Notes under the pieces: model-generated
What the model was told of the DNA's origin: nothing
Seen by the model: only the letters and a program-made list of their open reading frames with translations
Databases searched by the model: none
In this document: positions 33,630 to 42,388 of the stretch, one piece after another
Layout of the letters: each line of letters starts with the position of its first letter
Position numbering within the stretch: the first letter of the stretch is position 1
From: JAEUMY01 sp031394355
GTDB lineage: Bacteria; Pseudomonadota; Gammaproteobacteria; Burkholderiales; Usitatibacteraceae
NCBI GenBank assembly: GCA_031394355.1
Contig: JANNSU010000012.1
Location: 106,222-170,221 of the forward strand
Length of the DNA: 64,000 nucleotides
Direction: 5' to 3'
Made by a program: the position numbers and the translations under genes

Positions 33630-35492
33630 ATGAACAAATTCCCCGCCTGGAAGTACGCGATCATTGCGCTGACGTTGGTGATCGGCTTTCTTTTCGCTGT
33701 CCCAAACATCTTCGGTGATGCGCCCGCAGTGCAAGTCTCGGGACTCCGCACCAACAAAGCCGATGCAGCGCTGCAGAAGCAGATAGAAGAAACGCTAAAG
33801 GGTGCGAATATTCGCTATGAGACGCTCCTTGTGGATGAGAACTCCATCAAGGTTCGCTTCGCCGACACCGACACCCAGCTGAAGGCCCGCGATGCCATTC
33901 AGGCCAAGGTGGGTCAGGGCTACGTCGTGGCGTTGAATCTGATTTCCGATACGCCCGCCTGGCTGGCCGCGATCGGTGCCAAACCCATGTATCTCGGCTT
34001 GGACCTTCGTGGCGGCGTGCACTTCCTGCTCTCGGTGGACATGAAAGCCGTGTCGGACAAGGCCGTTGATCGTTACAACGGCGAAGTTCGCAGCCTGCTT
34101 CGGGAAAAGAAAATCTATTACACCGGTATCGCTCGCGAGGGCGAACGGATCGTGGTTCGATTCAAGGACAAGGCGCTGCGCGACCAGGCCGACAAGCTCA
34201 TCGCAGGACAAGTGACCGACCTGGCGCTTCGGGATACCAGCAGCGGTGAAGACTTCCAGATCACTGCCACCGTCAAGCCGGAGGCAGTCACCCGCAGTCG
34301 CGAATCAGCGCTGCAGCAGAACATCACCACGCTGCGCAATCGGGTCAATGAGCTCGGTGTGTCTGAACCCATTGTCCAGCAGTCAGGAGCGGATCGTATT
34401 CTCGTCCAGCTGGCCGGTGTGCAGGACACGGCACGCGCGAAGGACATCATCGGCCGCACGGCCACGCTGGAAGTCCGCTTGGTGGCAGAGGAGCTGGCGA
34501 CTTCGCCAAATCAGGATGCATTCGTCAACTACCGGAACCAGGCCGCACCTTTCGGCACGACCAAGCTGATCGATGACAATGGCAATCCCGTTTTGGTGCG
34601 CAACACCATCGTGATCACGGGCGAACGTGTCGTGGATGCCCAGCCGAACTTTGATTCGCAAACGCAAGCACCTATCGTAAGTGTGCGCCTCGATGCTGCC
34701 GGCGGCCGCGTCATGACCCAAACCACGCGCGACAACGTGAAGAAGCGCATGGCGATGATTCTGGTCGAGAAAGGCAAGTCGGAAGTCCTGACCTGGCCCA
34801 GCATCAATGGCGAATTTGGCTCCAATTTCATGATTACGGGCATGCCCAGCGTGCAGGAGTCCAAGAATCTGGCGTTGCTGCTGCGCGCCGGCTCGCTTGC
34901 CGCGCCGATGGAGATCATCGAGGAGCGCACCATTGGTCCCAGCCTTGGCGCGGAGAATATCGAGAAGGGTCGCAACGCCGTGCTGGGCGGCTTCTTGCTC
35001 ATTGCCGCATTCATGATCGTGTACTACATGCTGTTCGGTGTGATCTCCGTGCTCGCGCTGGCTGCCAACCTGCTCTTCCTGGTTGCGCTGCTGTCAATGT
35101 TGCAGGCCACCCTCACGCTGCCTGGCATTGCGGCTATTGCCCTCACGCTCGGTATGGCCATCGACGCCAACGTGCTGATCAATGAACGCATCCGTGAGGA
35201 GGTCCGATCCGGCATGTCGCCGCAGATGGCGATACAGACCGGATACGACCGCGCGTTCGACACCATTCTGGATTCGAACATCACTACGCTCATTGCGGGT
35301 TTGGCGCTGCTGATCTGGGGTTCTGGTCCGGTGCGCGGCTTCGCCGTGGTGCATTGTCTCGGCATTCTGACGTCGATCTTCAGCGCCGTGGTCGTGTCTC
35401 GCGGCATGGTCAACCTGATCTACGGTGGCAGGAAGAAGGTCGCCAAACTGTCCATCGGCGATACCAACTGGACGGCGAAAGCGCCAGCCTGA
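33630..35492 (+). CDS. secD: Protein translocase subunit SecD
   Basis: The 620-residue protein has the first membrane helix WKYAIIALTLVIGFLFAVPN, a large periplasmic P1 domain with GLDLRGGVHFLLSVDM, the RND-type helices ending in the gating region IALTLGMAIDANVLINERIREE (with the conserved Asp and Asn), and DSNITTLIAGLALL. SecDF uses the proton gradient to pull proteins through the Sec channel. The ATG at 33630 gives the usual start MNKFPAWKY. ANIR in LKGANIRYETLL is palindrome-encoded. Confidence 0.97.
   Translation: MNKFPAWKYAIIALTLVIGFLFAVPNIFGDAPAVQVSGLRTNKADAALQKQIEETLKGANIRYETLLVDENSIKVRFADTDTQLKARDAIQAKVGQGYVVALNLISDTPAWLAAIGAKPMYLGLDLRGGVHFLLSVDMKAVSDKAVDRYNGEVRSLLREKKIYYTGIAREGERIVVRFKDKALRDQADKLIAGQVTDLALRDTSSGEDFQITATVKPEAVTRSRESALQQNITTLRNRVNELGVSEPIVQQSGADRILVQLAGVQDTARAKDIIGRTATLEVRLVAEELATSPNQDAFVNYRNQAAPFGTTKLIDDNGNPVLVRNTIVITGERVVDAQPNFDSQTQAPIVSVRLDAAGGRVMTQTTRDNVKKRMAMILVEKGKSEVLTWPSINGEFGSNFMITGMPSVQESKNLALLLRAGSLAAPMEIIEERTIGPSLGAENIEKGRNAVLGGFLLIAAFMIVYYMLFGVISVLALAANLLFLVALLSMLQATLTLPGIAAIALTLGMAIDANVLINERIREEVRSGMSPQMAIQTGYDRAFDTILDSNITTLIAGLALLIWGSGPVRGFAVVHCLGILTSIFSAVVVSRGMVNLIYGGRKKVAKLSIGDTNWTAKAPA
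33804..33815. repeat. Palindrome GCGAATATTCGC, copy 11
   Basis: Exact copy inside secD, read as ANIR. Confidence 0.95.
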
Positions 35493-35552
35493 CCACGTTT
35501 CGGTAAGAGACTCTGGCAGAGAAAAAAGAACAGAAAGAAAAGAGAACAGATC

Positions 35553-36641
35553 ATGGAATTTTTCAAGATCAAGAAAAGCATCCCGTTCATGCGCCACTCG
35601 TTGGTGTTCAACGTCATCTCGTTGGTCACCTTCCTCCTGGCCGTGTTCTTCCTAGCCACCAGGGGCCTGCACCTTTCCATCGAATTCACTGGCGGCACGG
35701 TGATGGAAGTGAGTTATCCGCAGGCAGCTGACCCTGAAAAGGTTCGCAACACGCTCAATGTATCGGGCCTTACCGATGTCACAGTGCAGAAATTCGGTAC
35801 GTCTCGTGATCTGCTTATCCGTCTTCCTCTCAAACTGGAGAAAGGCGGCGACAGCCAGAACGAGGCGATGCAAAAGCAGAAGGAGACCGTCTTCTCTGCG
35901 CTGACCGCCACACCCTTTGACGGGGAAGTGCCAGAGTGCGCGCCATTGCACACCAGCTATGCAGCGATGGTGAAGATCGATCCCAAGGCTCGCGACATTG
36001 CCAAGCTCCAAGAACTGGAAGAAAAGCGCGCAGCGCTCGGCGACAAGTGCACCAAGCTGGTCCGCACCGAATTCGTGGGCAGCCAGGTGGGCAGCGAGCT
36101 TGCGACGGATGGCGCCATGGCGCTGCTGGCCGTTTGTCTTGGCATCGTCGCGTATCTGGCCATTCGCTTCAAGTGGCGCTTCGCTGTCGCGACCATCATC
36201 GCCAACCTGCATGACATCGTGATCATCCTGGGCTTCTTCGCCTTCTTCCAGTGGGAGTTTTCGTTGCCCGTGCTGGCCGGCATTCTTGCGATCCTCGGTT
36301 ATTCGGTGAATGAATCCGTGGTGGTATTTGACCGGGCGCGCGAGATGTTCCGCAAGATGCGCAAGTCAACGACGGAGGAAGTGTTTGACGCGGCCATCAC
36401 CGGTACGATTTCCCGCACGATCATCACCCACGGTTCCACCCAGATGGCCGTGGTGGCCATGCTGATCTGGGGCGGTCCGACGCTGCACTACTTCGCGCTG
36501 GCTCTCACGATCGGCATCTGCTTCGGTATCTATTCGTCAGTGCTGGTGGCTTGCCCGCTGGCAAAATATTTCGGCGCGACCCGGGCAGATTTCGTCGAGT
36601 CAGACAAGAAGGCGGACGGCGCGAAACCTGTCACCCCTTGA
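35553..36641 (+). CDS. secF: Protein translocase subunit SecF, with extended periplasmic domain
   Basis: SecF partner of SecD: 362 residues with IEFTGGTVMEVSY, the six-helix RND core and ILGYSVNESVVVFDRARE with the conserved Asp, plus TISRTIITHGSTQM. Most SecF proteins are about 310-325 residues; the extra length lies in the periplasmic domain (about 95-165), which includes a charged coiled stretch (DPKARDIAKLQELEEKRAALGDK) and two cysteines not expected there. It starts 60 bp after secD with AAAGAGAA upstream. A strong terminator follows. Confidence 0.95.
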   Translation: MEFFKIKKSIPFMRHSLVFNVISLVTFLLAVFFLATRGLHLSIEFTGGTVMEVSYPQAADPEKVRNTLNVSGLTDVTVQKFGTSRDLLIRLPLKLEKGGDSQNEAMQKQKETVFSALTATPFDGEVPECAPLHTSYAAMVKIDPKARDIAKLQELEEKRAALGDKCTKLVRTEFVGSQVGSELATDGAMALLAVCLGIVAYLAIRFKWRFAVATIIANLHDIVIILGFFAFFQWEFSLPVLAGILAILGYSVNESVVVFDRAREMFRKMRKSTTEEVFDAAITGTISRTIITHGSTQMAVVAMLIWGGPTLHYFALALTIGICFGIYSSVLVACPLAKYFGATRADFVESDKKADGAKPVTP

Positions 36642-36659
36642 GGTTTGGCTTTTGACGAG

Positions 36660-36694
36660 AAAATGCCGTTGCGAAACTTCGCAACGGCATTTTT
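36660..36694 (+). terminator. Rho-independent terminator of the yajC-secDF unit
   Basis: A 14-bp stem (36660-36673 with 36680-36693, perfect) with loop AAACTT is followed by TTTT inside the A/T-flanked arms. It lies 19 bp after secF and also faces the convergent DUF2069 gene, so it may act in both directions. Confidence 0.88.
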
Positions 36695-36717
36695 CATTCA
36701 AGCATGCAAACTTGGAC

Positions 36718-37080
36718 TCAGTCCGCGGGTCGACCCGGGCGGGTCAGTCGGCAATACTGCAGGCAGGCCAGGTATAGCGTGAGGCTGAGCGCTATCTCCA
36801 GTCCGGCCAGGCTTTGCGACATGCCCCGTTCCGACCATGCACGCACGACGCCTTCAGTGAAATAGAACAGAACCAGCATCGACACCCATTGAAAGGTGTA
36901 GCGCCGCCCCTTCCAGATGCCGACGAATGCAAAACAGAGCGGCAGCGCCTTCAAGGCCAGCATCGAGCCGCCAGGGCGCAGCGGTGCCAGCCAGAGTTCC
37001 CAGAGAAGTGACAGCACAAAGAGCGCAATCAGCGACGCGGCTGCAACGATGCGCCACGGGTTCTGCGCGGGCTCAGACAT
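36718..37080 (-). CDS. DUF2069 membrane protein
   Basis: The 120-residue protein has four membrane helices (starting IVAAASLIALFVLSLLWELW) with GIWKGRRYTFQWVSML and YFTEGVVRAW, the typical DUF2069 pattern. The family is uncharacterised. Its start overlaps the end of wrbA by 8 bp, so the two are probably translated from one transcript; this adjacency is common in betaproteobacteria. Confidence 0.9.
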   Translation of the reverse strand: MSEPAQNPWRIVAAASLIALFVLSLLWELWLAPLRPGGSMLALKALPLCFAFVGIWKGRRYTFQWVSMLVLFYFTEGVVRAWSERGMSQSLAGLEIALSLTLYLACLQYCRLTRPGRPAD

Positions 37081-37666
37081 GAAGTTTCAATGCGATGCGT
37101 GCCAGTCTCTCGCCAAGCACGAAGGCAAGCGTAGCTTCCTCTTCCGTGATCGGGAGCGCGTTGTCCGCGCCAGCAACATGGGACGCACCGTAAGGCGTGC
37201 CGCCGGATCGGGTCGATGACAGGGTCGGTTCCGTGAAGGGAATGCCCACCAGTACCATGCCGTGATGCAGCAGTGGCAGCATCATCGACAGCAGCGTCGA
37301 TTCCTGCCCGCCGTGCTGGGTTGCCGAAGAGGTGAAGACCGCAGCAGGCTTGCCTGCCAGCGTGCCCTTGAACCATTCCCCGGACAGCCCATCCAGAAAG
37401 TACTTCATGGGCGCCGCCATGTTGCCGAAGCGGGTGGGTGAGCCCATGGCGAGGCCAATGCACTCGGCCAGATCGCTTTCAGTCACGTAGGGCGCACCGG
37501 TATCGGGCACAGGCGGCGCAGCGACCTGGGTGACTGCGGCGACCTTGGGAACGGTGCGCACGCGAGCACTGGCACCCGGCACGCTGTCGATGCCGTGCGC
37601 AATATGCCTCGCCAATTCGCGCAGTGAGCCAGCGTGGCTGTAGTAAAGGACCAGGATGTCTGCCAT
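37073..37666 (-). CDS. wrbA: NAD(P)H:quinone oxidoreductase, WrbA type
   Basis: The 197-residue flavodoxin-like protein starts MADILVLYYSHAGSLRELAR (FMN phosphate loop) and has MGSPTRFGNMAAPMKYFLDG, FTSSATQHGGQESTLLSMM and GGTPYGASHVAG, all WrbA signatures. It reduces quinones with NAD(P)H as an FMN tetramer. The ATG at 37666 is the homologous start; a longer reading crosses a palindrome copy upstream and is unlikely. It is divergent from yihY across 136 bp containing two palindromes. Confidence 0.95.
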   Translation of the reverse strand: MADILVLYYSHAGSLRELARHIAHGIDSVPGASARVRTVPKVAAVTQVAAPPVPDTGAPYVTESDLAECIGLAMGSPTRFGNMAAPMKYFLDGLSGEWFKGTLAGKPAAVFTSSATQHGGQESTLLSMMLPLLHHGMVLVGIPFTEPTLSSTRSGGTPYGASHVAGADNALPITEEEATLAFVLGERLARIALKLHV

Positions 37667-37694
37667 GTGGGCTTTGGCCAGAAGTTGGGAAGGG

Positions 37695-37706
37695 GCGAAT
37701 ATTCGC
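37695..37706. repeat. Palindrome GCGAATATTCGC, copy 12
   Basis: Exact copy 28 bp upstream of the wrbA start, in the divergent wrbA-yihY gap. Confidence 0.95.
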
Positions 37707-37789
37707 ATGAATGCGTGAACGTCAGCGACTGCCGCGAAATACGGCAGACGCCCGAGCCCAACCTCTTTATCATGCGGGCTTCACCCAGC

Positions 37790-37801
37790 GCGAATATTCG
37801 C
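37790..37801. repeat. Palindrome GCGAATATTCGC, copy 13
   Basis: Exact copy ending one base before the yihY start codon, 95 bp from copy 12. Confidence 0.95.
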
Positions 37802-37802
37802 A

Positions 37803-39026
37803 ATGCCTCCGACTGTCCATCGCCTGTTCAACTTCTCCCGGTTCTTGTTCGCGCGATTCGTCCAGGACCGCTGCCTGCAGATCGCGGGCAGTCTCACGTT
37901 CAGCACCCTGCTGTCGTTGGTGCCGCTGTTCGCCATCGTGGTGGCCATCCTCTCCTACCTGCCGTTCTTCCAGCAGATGCTCACCAGTATCAAGATTTTC
38001 CTGCTGCTCAATCTGGTGCCGGACATCGCCTACAAGATCATCACGGTGTACATGGGACAGTTCACGGTCAACGCGCGGAAGCTCAGCTTTGTCGGGATCG
38101 GCTTTCTGTTGGTGACCACGATTTCAATGCTGTACACCATTGATCGATCTTTCAACGACATCTGGCGGGCGCGGCGGATACGGCCCTGGTGGATGAGCGG
38201 CATCTCCTACCTGCTGCTGTTGGTCGTCGCACCCCTGCTGCTGGGTTTGGGCATCAGCGTCACGTCGTATCTGGTGTCACTGTCACTGGACGTCTCGGCA
38301 CGGCTTCCGTATCTGGATGAAGTGTTGCTGAAGGTGCTTTCTGTCCTGGGCAGCACACTCACCTTCTTTCTTGTCTACCGAATCGTGCCGTGTCGACATG
38401 TGCCGGTGCGCAATGCTCTGACGGGGGCGTTTGTCGCGGCACTGCTCTTCGAATCGTTGAAGTCGCTGTTTGCCATCTACATCACGCTCATGCCCGGCTT
38501 CAACATGATCTACGGGGCATTCGCGGCCATACCTGTGTTTCTGCTTTGGGTCTTCCTGTGCTGGTGCGTGATTCTCATCGGCGCCGAGGTCAGTGCATCC
38601 CTGCCGTATTGGGGTCGGGAGCGTTGGCATCATGCGGCGGCACCGGCTGCAAACCGGCTTGATTTCCAGAAAGGGCTGGAGTTGCTCGGTGCATTGGCAC
38701 TCACCCGGGAATCACTTCGGGGTGCCACGCTTGCAGAGCTCAACCTCGTGGTTCAGGCGCCACTCGATTGGCTTGAGGACACCCTGGACCACCTGGTCGC
38801 TCAGGGAGTAGTGCGGCAGGAGCGCGGCTCCCGATTCCGGTTGCTTGCCGATCCGGAAGTTGTCTTGCTCGCGGAAGCGTGGGCCTGGTTCAATGACAAG
38901 CCGCATCAGGACAGCATCCCCCCTGGGCTGGAAGACGACGAATTGGATGGCTTGCCGGGGGGCTTCAAGGACCGCTTGGCACAACCGCTGGGCAAATGGC
39001 TCAGCGACCAGCGCGGACGGGACTGA
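37803..39026 (+). CDS. YihY-family inner membrane protein
   Basis: The 407-residue protein has the YihY/virulence BrkB domain with six membrane helices (QIAGSLTFSTLLSLVPLFAIVV, FNMIYGAFAAIPVFLLWVFLCWCVILIGAEVSA) and a C-terminal cytoplasmic region of about 110 residues resembling a winged helix (LRGATLAELNLVVQAPLDWLEDTLDHLVAQGVVRQ). The function of the family is unclear, although it was once called RNase BN. No ribosome site is visible: the start codon is preceded directly by a palindrome copy ending one base before ATG. Confidence 0.9.
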   Translation: MPPTVHRLFNFSRFLFARFVQDRCLQIAGSLTFSTLLSLVPLFAIVVAILSYLPFFQQMLTSIKIFLLLNLVPDIAYKIITVYMGQFTVNARKLSFVGIGFLLVTTISMLYTIDRSFNDIWRARRIRPWWMSGISYLLLLVVAPLLLGLGISVTSYLVSLSLDVSARLPYLDEVLLKVLSVLGSTLTFFLVYRIVPCRHVPVRNALTGAFVAALLFESLKSLFAIYITLMPGFNMIYGAFAAIPVFLLWVFLCWCVILIGAEVSASLPYWGRERWHHAAAPAANRLDFQKGLELLGALALTRESLRGATLAELNLVVQAPLDWLEDTLDHLVAQGVVRQERGSRFRLLADPEVVLLAEAWAWFNDKPHQDSIPPGLEDDELDGLPGGFKDRLAQPLGKWLSDQRGRD

Positions 39027-39041
39027 AGACCTGCCTCGTCG

Positions 39042-40619
39042 TCAGGAAGGCGAAAACTGGAAGATCTCGAAGCGTGAGGTCTTCTCTACCAGCCCCGTGG
39101 ACCGGATGGTGCTGACTGTTTCACCATCGTTGAGCTCGAATTCTCGCAGATCCGAAAATGTGTCCGGATACGTCAGCAACGTGTCGCTGTCGCCTTCGCC
39201 GTGCACGGGCGGCAGCTTCAGCGCGGGCTGAATCTTGCTGTTGGCGGAAATGGTCGGCTCGATCTCCAGCGGCTGTGCACTGGGGGCAATGAGCTCGACG
39301 CCAAACTCCAGATCGCTGTTCTCCAGCACGTTGAGCCAGCGAACGACGCCCACGTTCCAGCTTTGCCCGCCGGAGAAGCGCACGCCAACCACTTCTCCCA
39401 CCGTCACGCCGACCACCCCACCCGGTTCGCGATGCAGCCGCAGTCCGTTCGGGCTCTGGTTCAGCACAGTCCATTCCTCAACGCCGAGTGCCTTGGAGAC
39501 CGCATCCCCAGGAATCGTCAGAAGTGGCACCGTGTCACCACTGTCAATGGCCGCGGCTTCTGCGTCCGGGTCTTCCTTCGAAGCCAAGGTGGAAAAGTGT
39601 GCGATGGCCTTGATGCCCGAACACACTGCAACGACGGTTTCAGTGGGATTGCGGCGGAACTGACGTTTTGGCGGATCACCCCACAAGCGGGTAAGCCGCG
39701 TCAACAGATCATAGAGTTCATGTGCGCCTTTTGACTTGGCAGCGTCCTTGCTGGTACTGAGTTGCACCAGCTTCTGCTTGAGTTTTTCAACCAGTCTGTC
39801 GAGATCCACCAGGCGGAGAATCTGTCCCGGCGGGTCCTTGATTGCGATCGCCATCAGACGCGGGGCGCGATCCGAGTCCAGGGCAACCAGAAACACTTTC
39901 TGAGGGTCCAGATTTTCCGGCCGCTGGTCGGTCAGGTTCACGCTGCTTCGAAACTGTGACATCAGCTCAAGCACCTTGTCCGCCTCGCGATACATCAGGC
40001 GATAGGGATCGGCCAGTGCCAACAAGACAGGCTCATGATAGAAATCGGCTATCGATGCCTTGTCATCGGGGTCCGGCGTCTCCTCAAGAAGGTCTTGGTC
40101 TTCCGCGTAGGCATACAACTGGTTGAGGTCGCGCCACGTACCGGCCGGGGCGGGATAGTAAGTCTTGTAGCTTTGCAGCAGCACGCGCCCGGTGAAGGCC
40201 ATTGCCCGCAGCATCGGCAGGGGCAGCGATTTCTTCGCACCGAATGCGATCAGCTTGCTGGTTCTGTCCACGATAAACAGCTTGTAGGACACCGCGCATT
40301 CGGTAGCCAGTGAACGAGCGAGCTCGAAGGCCTCGCGCTGTTTGGCGGGCAGGGGCAGGGTGCTGTACGCGAAAATGTGTTCCAGCTCCTCCAGCAACGT
40401 GAGAAGAACGGGGCGATAGATTTCCATCAGCTCAAGGCGCTCGTCGGCAGACAGCTTGCTGCGATTGAGTGTGGTGATGTGCAGAAGCAGGACACGGCCC
40501 GTTTCGAACGTCTTGGTCAGCGGCAGCGACTCGACCCAGCTCTTGGCCTGCTTCGGTTTGGTTTCGAAGTCCTTCGGCAATGCCTGAACCGGCGCCGGTA
40601 CATTCAACGTTAGTGCCAT
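39042..40619 (-). CDS. Conserved hypothetical protein with possible degenerate PilZ-like C terminus
   Basis: The 525-residue soluble protein starts MALTLNVPAPVQALPKDFET. The first 300 residues are largely alpha-helical and rich in Leu and charged residues. Towards the end, LNQSPNGLRLHREPGGVVGVTVGEVVGVR (about 395-423) resembles the D/NxSxxG strand of PilZ domains, but the N-terminal RxxxR motif of PilZ is not clear. c-di-GMP binding is therefore only a possibility. The gene is convergent with yihY and divergent from the thioredoxin-like gene. I do not recognise a named function. Confidence 0.75.
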   Translation of the reverse strand: MALTLNVPAPVQALPKDFETKPKQAKSWVESLPLTKTFETGRVLLLHITTLNRSKLSADERLELMEIYRPVLLTLLEELEHIFAYSTLPLPAKQREAFELARSLATECAVSYKLFIVDRTSKLIAFGAKKSLPLPMLRAMAFTGRVLLQSYKTYYPAPAGTWRDLNQLYAYAEDQDLLEETPDPDDKASIADFYHEPVLLALADPYRLMYREADKVLELMSQFRSSVNLTDQRPENLDPQKVFLVALDSDRAPRLMAIAIKDPPGQILRLVDLDRLVEKLKQKLVQLSTSKDAAKSKGAHELYDLLTRLTRLWGDPPKRQFRRNPTETVVAVCSGIKAIAHFSTLASKEDPDAEAAAIDSGDTVPLLTIPGDAVSKALGVEEWTVLNQSPNGLRLHREPGGVVGVTVGEVVGVRFSGGQSWNVGVVRWLNVLENSDLEFGVELIAPSAQPLEIEPTISANSKIQPALKLPPVHGEGDSDTLLTYPDTFSDLREFELNDGETVSTIRSTGLVEKTSRFEIFQFSPS

Positions 40620-40660
40620 AATCCCCCGCTAAAGCTTTTAAAGTTCTTGGTTATCAAGGG

Positions 40661-40669
40661 ATTCTAGCA
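40661..40669 (-). promoter_or_regulatory. Extended -10 element upstream of the PilZ-like gene
   Basis: On the minus strand this reads TGCTAGAAT, an extended sigma-70 -10 element, 42 bp before the start at 40619. It overlaps the 5' flank of the divergent thioredoxin-like gene. No good -35 is seen. Confidence 0.45.
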
Positions 40670-40671
40670 GA

Positions 40672-41178
<507 letters not shown>

Positions 41179-41209
41179 GGGGCAACGCTCCGTTTCCCCG
41201 TCAGGCAAC

Positions 41210-41221
41210 GCGAATATTCGC
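41210..41221. repeat. Palindrome GCGAATATTCGC, copy 14
   Basis: Exact copy in the 63-bp gap between the convergent thioredoxin-like and transglycosylase genes. Confidence 0.95.
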
Positions 41222-41241
41222 ATTGACTTCGGGTTGCAGCG

Positions 41242-41868
41242 TCAACGCCAGCGTTCCCGGAACGCCCTTTCAACTGCGCGGGGATAGTCGGGACGGCCAA
41301 GACTGCCGTTGTACCGGCCCAATGCGCGATCCAGGTTCCCCCGCTCGATGTCCAGATAGTGACGCAGAATCAGGCAACCATAGCGCAGGTTGGTACGAAG
41401 GTTGAACAGGTTGTGGCCAGGCTGCCCGATTTCTTTCACCCAGAACGGCATGACCTGCAGGTAGCCGCGCGCACCTGCCCGCGAGACGGCATATTTGCGG
41501 AACCCGCTCTCCACGTCGATGACTGCCAGTATCAGCTGTGGATCGAGTCCGGCCCGTGTTGCTTCGTAGTGCACTGTCTTGAGGAAGGCATCGGTGTCTG
41601 CCTGTGAGCCAAAGCGACCGGGTGTGCGCAGACCAATGCGCGTACGCATTTCAGCAAGCCAGCGCTGACCTTCCGGCAGGCTCACCAGGTAGTTGTCCGG
41701 CACCGGGCGATCGGCTGCCGAGCGGCTCAAGGATGCGCGGGTGGCGGCGGACAGCACCTCGTATTGCTGGGCCCCCGCCTGCGAATATTCGCAATGCATC
41801 AGCGCGGCGAGCAGTCCGCCTGCGATGGTCCAACGTGCAATCGCGTCGTTAGGGGCGGTGGACGCCAT
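41242..41868 (-). CDS. Lytic transglycosylase, SLT domain
   Basis: The 208-residue protein has a signal peptide (MASTAPNDAIARWTIAGGLL) and a C-terminal SLT domain with the catalytic Glu in VIDVESGFRKYAVSRAGARG, then YLQVMPFW and LNLRYGCLILRHYLD-type helices. It cleaves peptidoglycan glycan strands in the periplasm. The ATG at 41868 overlaps the GNAT gene end by 20 bp, suggesting coupling in a proS-GNAT-transglycosylase unit. EYSQ just after the signal hydrophobic core is palindrome-encoded. Confidence 0.9.
   Translation of the reverse strand: MASTAPNDAIARWTIAGGLLAALMHCEYSQAGAQQYEVLSAATRASLSRSAADRPVPDNYLVSLPEGQRWLAEMRTRIGLRTPGRFGSQADTDAFLKTVHYEATRAGLDPQLILAVIDVESGFRKYAVSRAGARGYLQVMPFWVKEIGQPGHNLFNLRTNLRYGCLILRHYLDIERGNLDRALGRYNGSLGRPDYPRAVERAFRERWR
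41781..41792. repeat. Palindrome GCGAATATTCGC, copy 15
   Basis: Exact copy inside the lytic transglycosylase gene, read as EYSQ near the end of the signal peptide. Confidence 0.95.
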
Positions 41869-42388
41869 ACACCAGCGCGGGCGCGCCCAGCAGCTCAATC
41901 TCCTGTTCGAACTGTTCTCCAATCTTCTCCGCCACGCGCAGGGACGCAAGATTGTCTCGGCGTATGAGGCTGATGACATGCGGCTGCTTCAAATGGTTGA
42001 AGGCATACGCCAACGCCGCTTCTGCCGCCTCCGTCGCGTAACCCCGGCCCCAGTGCTTGCGGTGAAACAGCCAACCTATCTCGAAGCCAGGCCAGCCTTC
42101 CGGATGATAGAACCCGGCTCGACCCAGCACCTCGCCGGTGTGCCTGTGCGTCACGGCCAACATGCCGTAGCCACGCAGCGCCCAATGCCCCAGCCCTCCA
42201 GCGAGAAATCGCCAGCTCTCCGCTCGAGTCAGGGTCTTGCCTTCGCCGATGTACTGCATCGTGACCGGGTCTGCGTGCATCTCGGCGAACGTATCGAGAT
42301 CACTTTCCCGGTAGAGGCGCAGCCGAAGCCGGGCCGTGTCGATCTCGACGCCGGCATTCAAGCTTGCGAGACCGGGATAATCACTCAC
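41849..42388 (-). CDS. GNAT-family N-acetyltransferase
   Basis: The 179-residue protein resembles the RimJ/RimL-type GNAT group: IDTARLRLRLYRESDLDTFAEMHADP near the start, the acetyl-CoA loop HRKHWGRGYATEAAEAALAY (about 110-129) and SLIRRDNLASLRVAEKIGE. The acceptor is unknown. Its ATG overlaps the proS stop by 4 bp (ATGA), so translation is probably coupled. Confidence 0.92.
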   Translation of the reverse strand: MSDYPGLASLNAGVEIDTARLRLRLYRESDLDTFAEMHADPVTMQYIGEGKTLTRAESWRFLAGGLGHWALRGYGMLAVTHRHTGEVLGRAGFYHPEGWPGFEIGWLFHRKHWGRGYATEAAEAALAYAFNHLKQPHVISLIRRDNLASLRVAEKIGEQFEQEIELLGAPALVYGVHRP

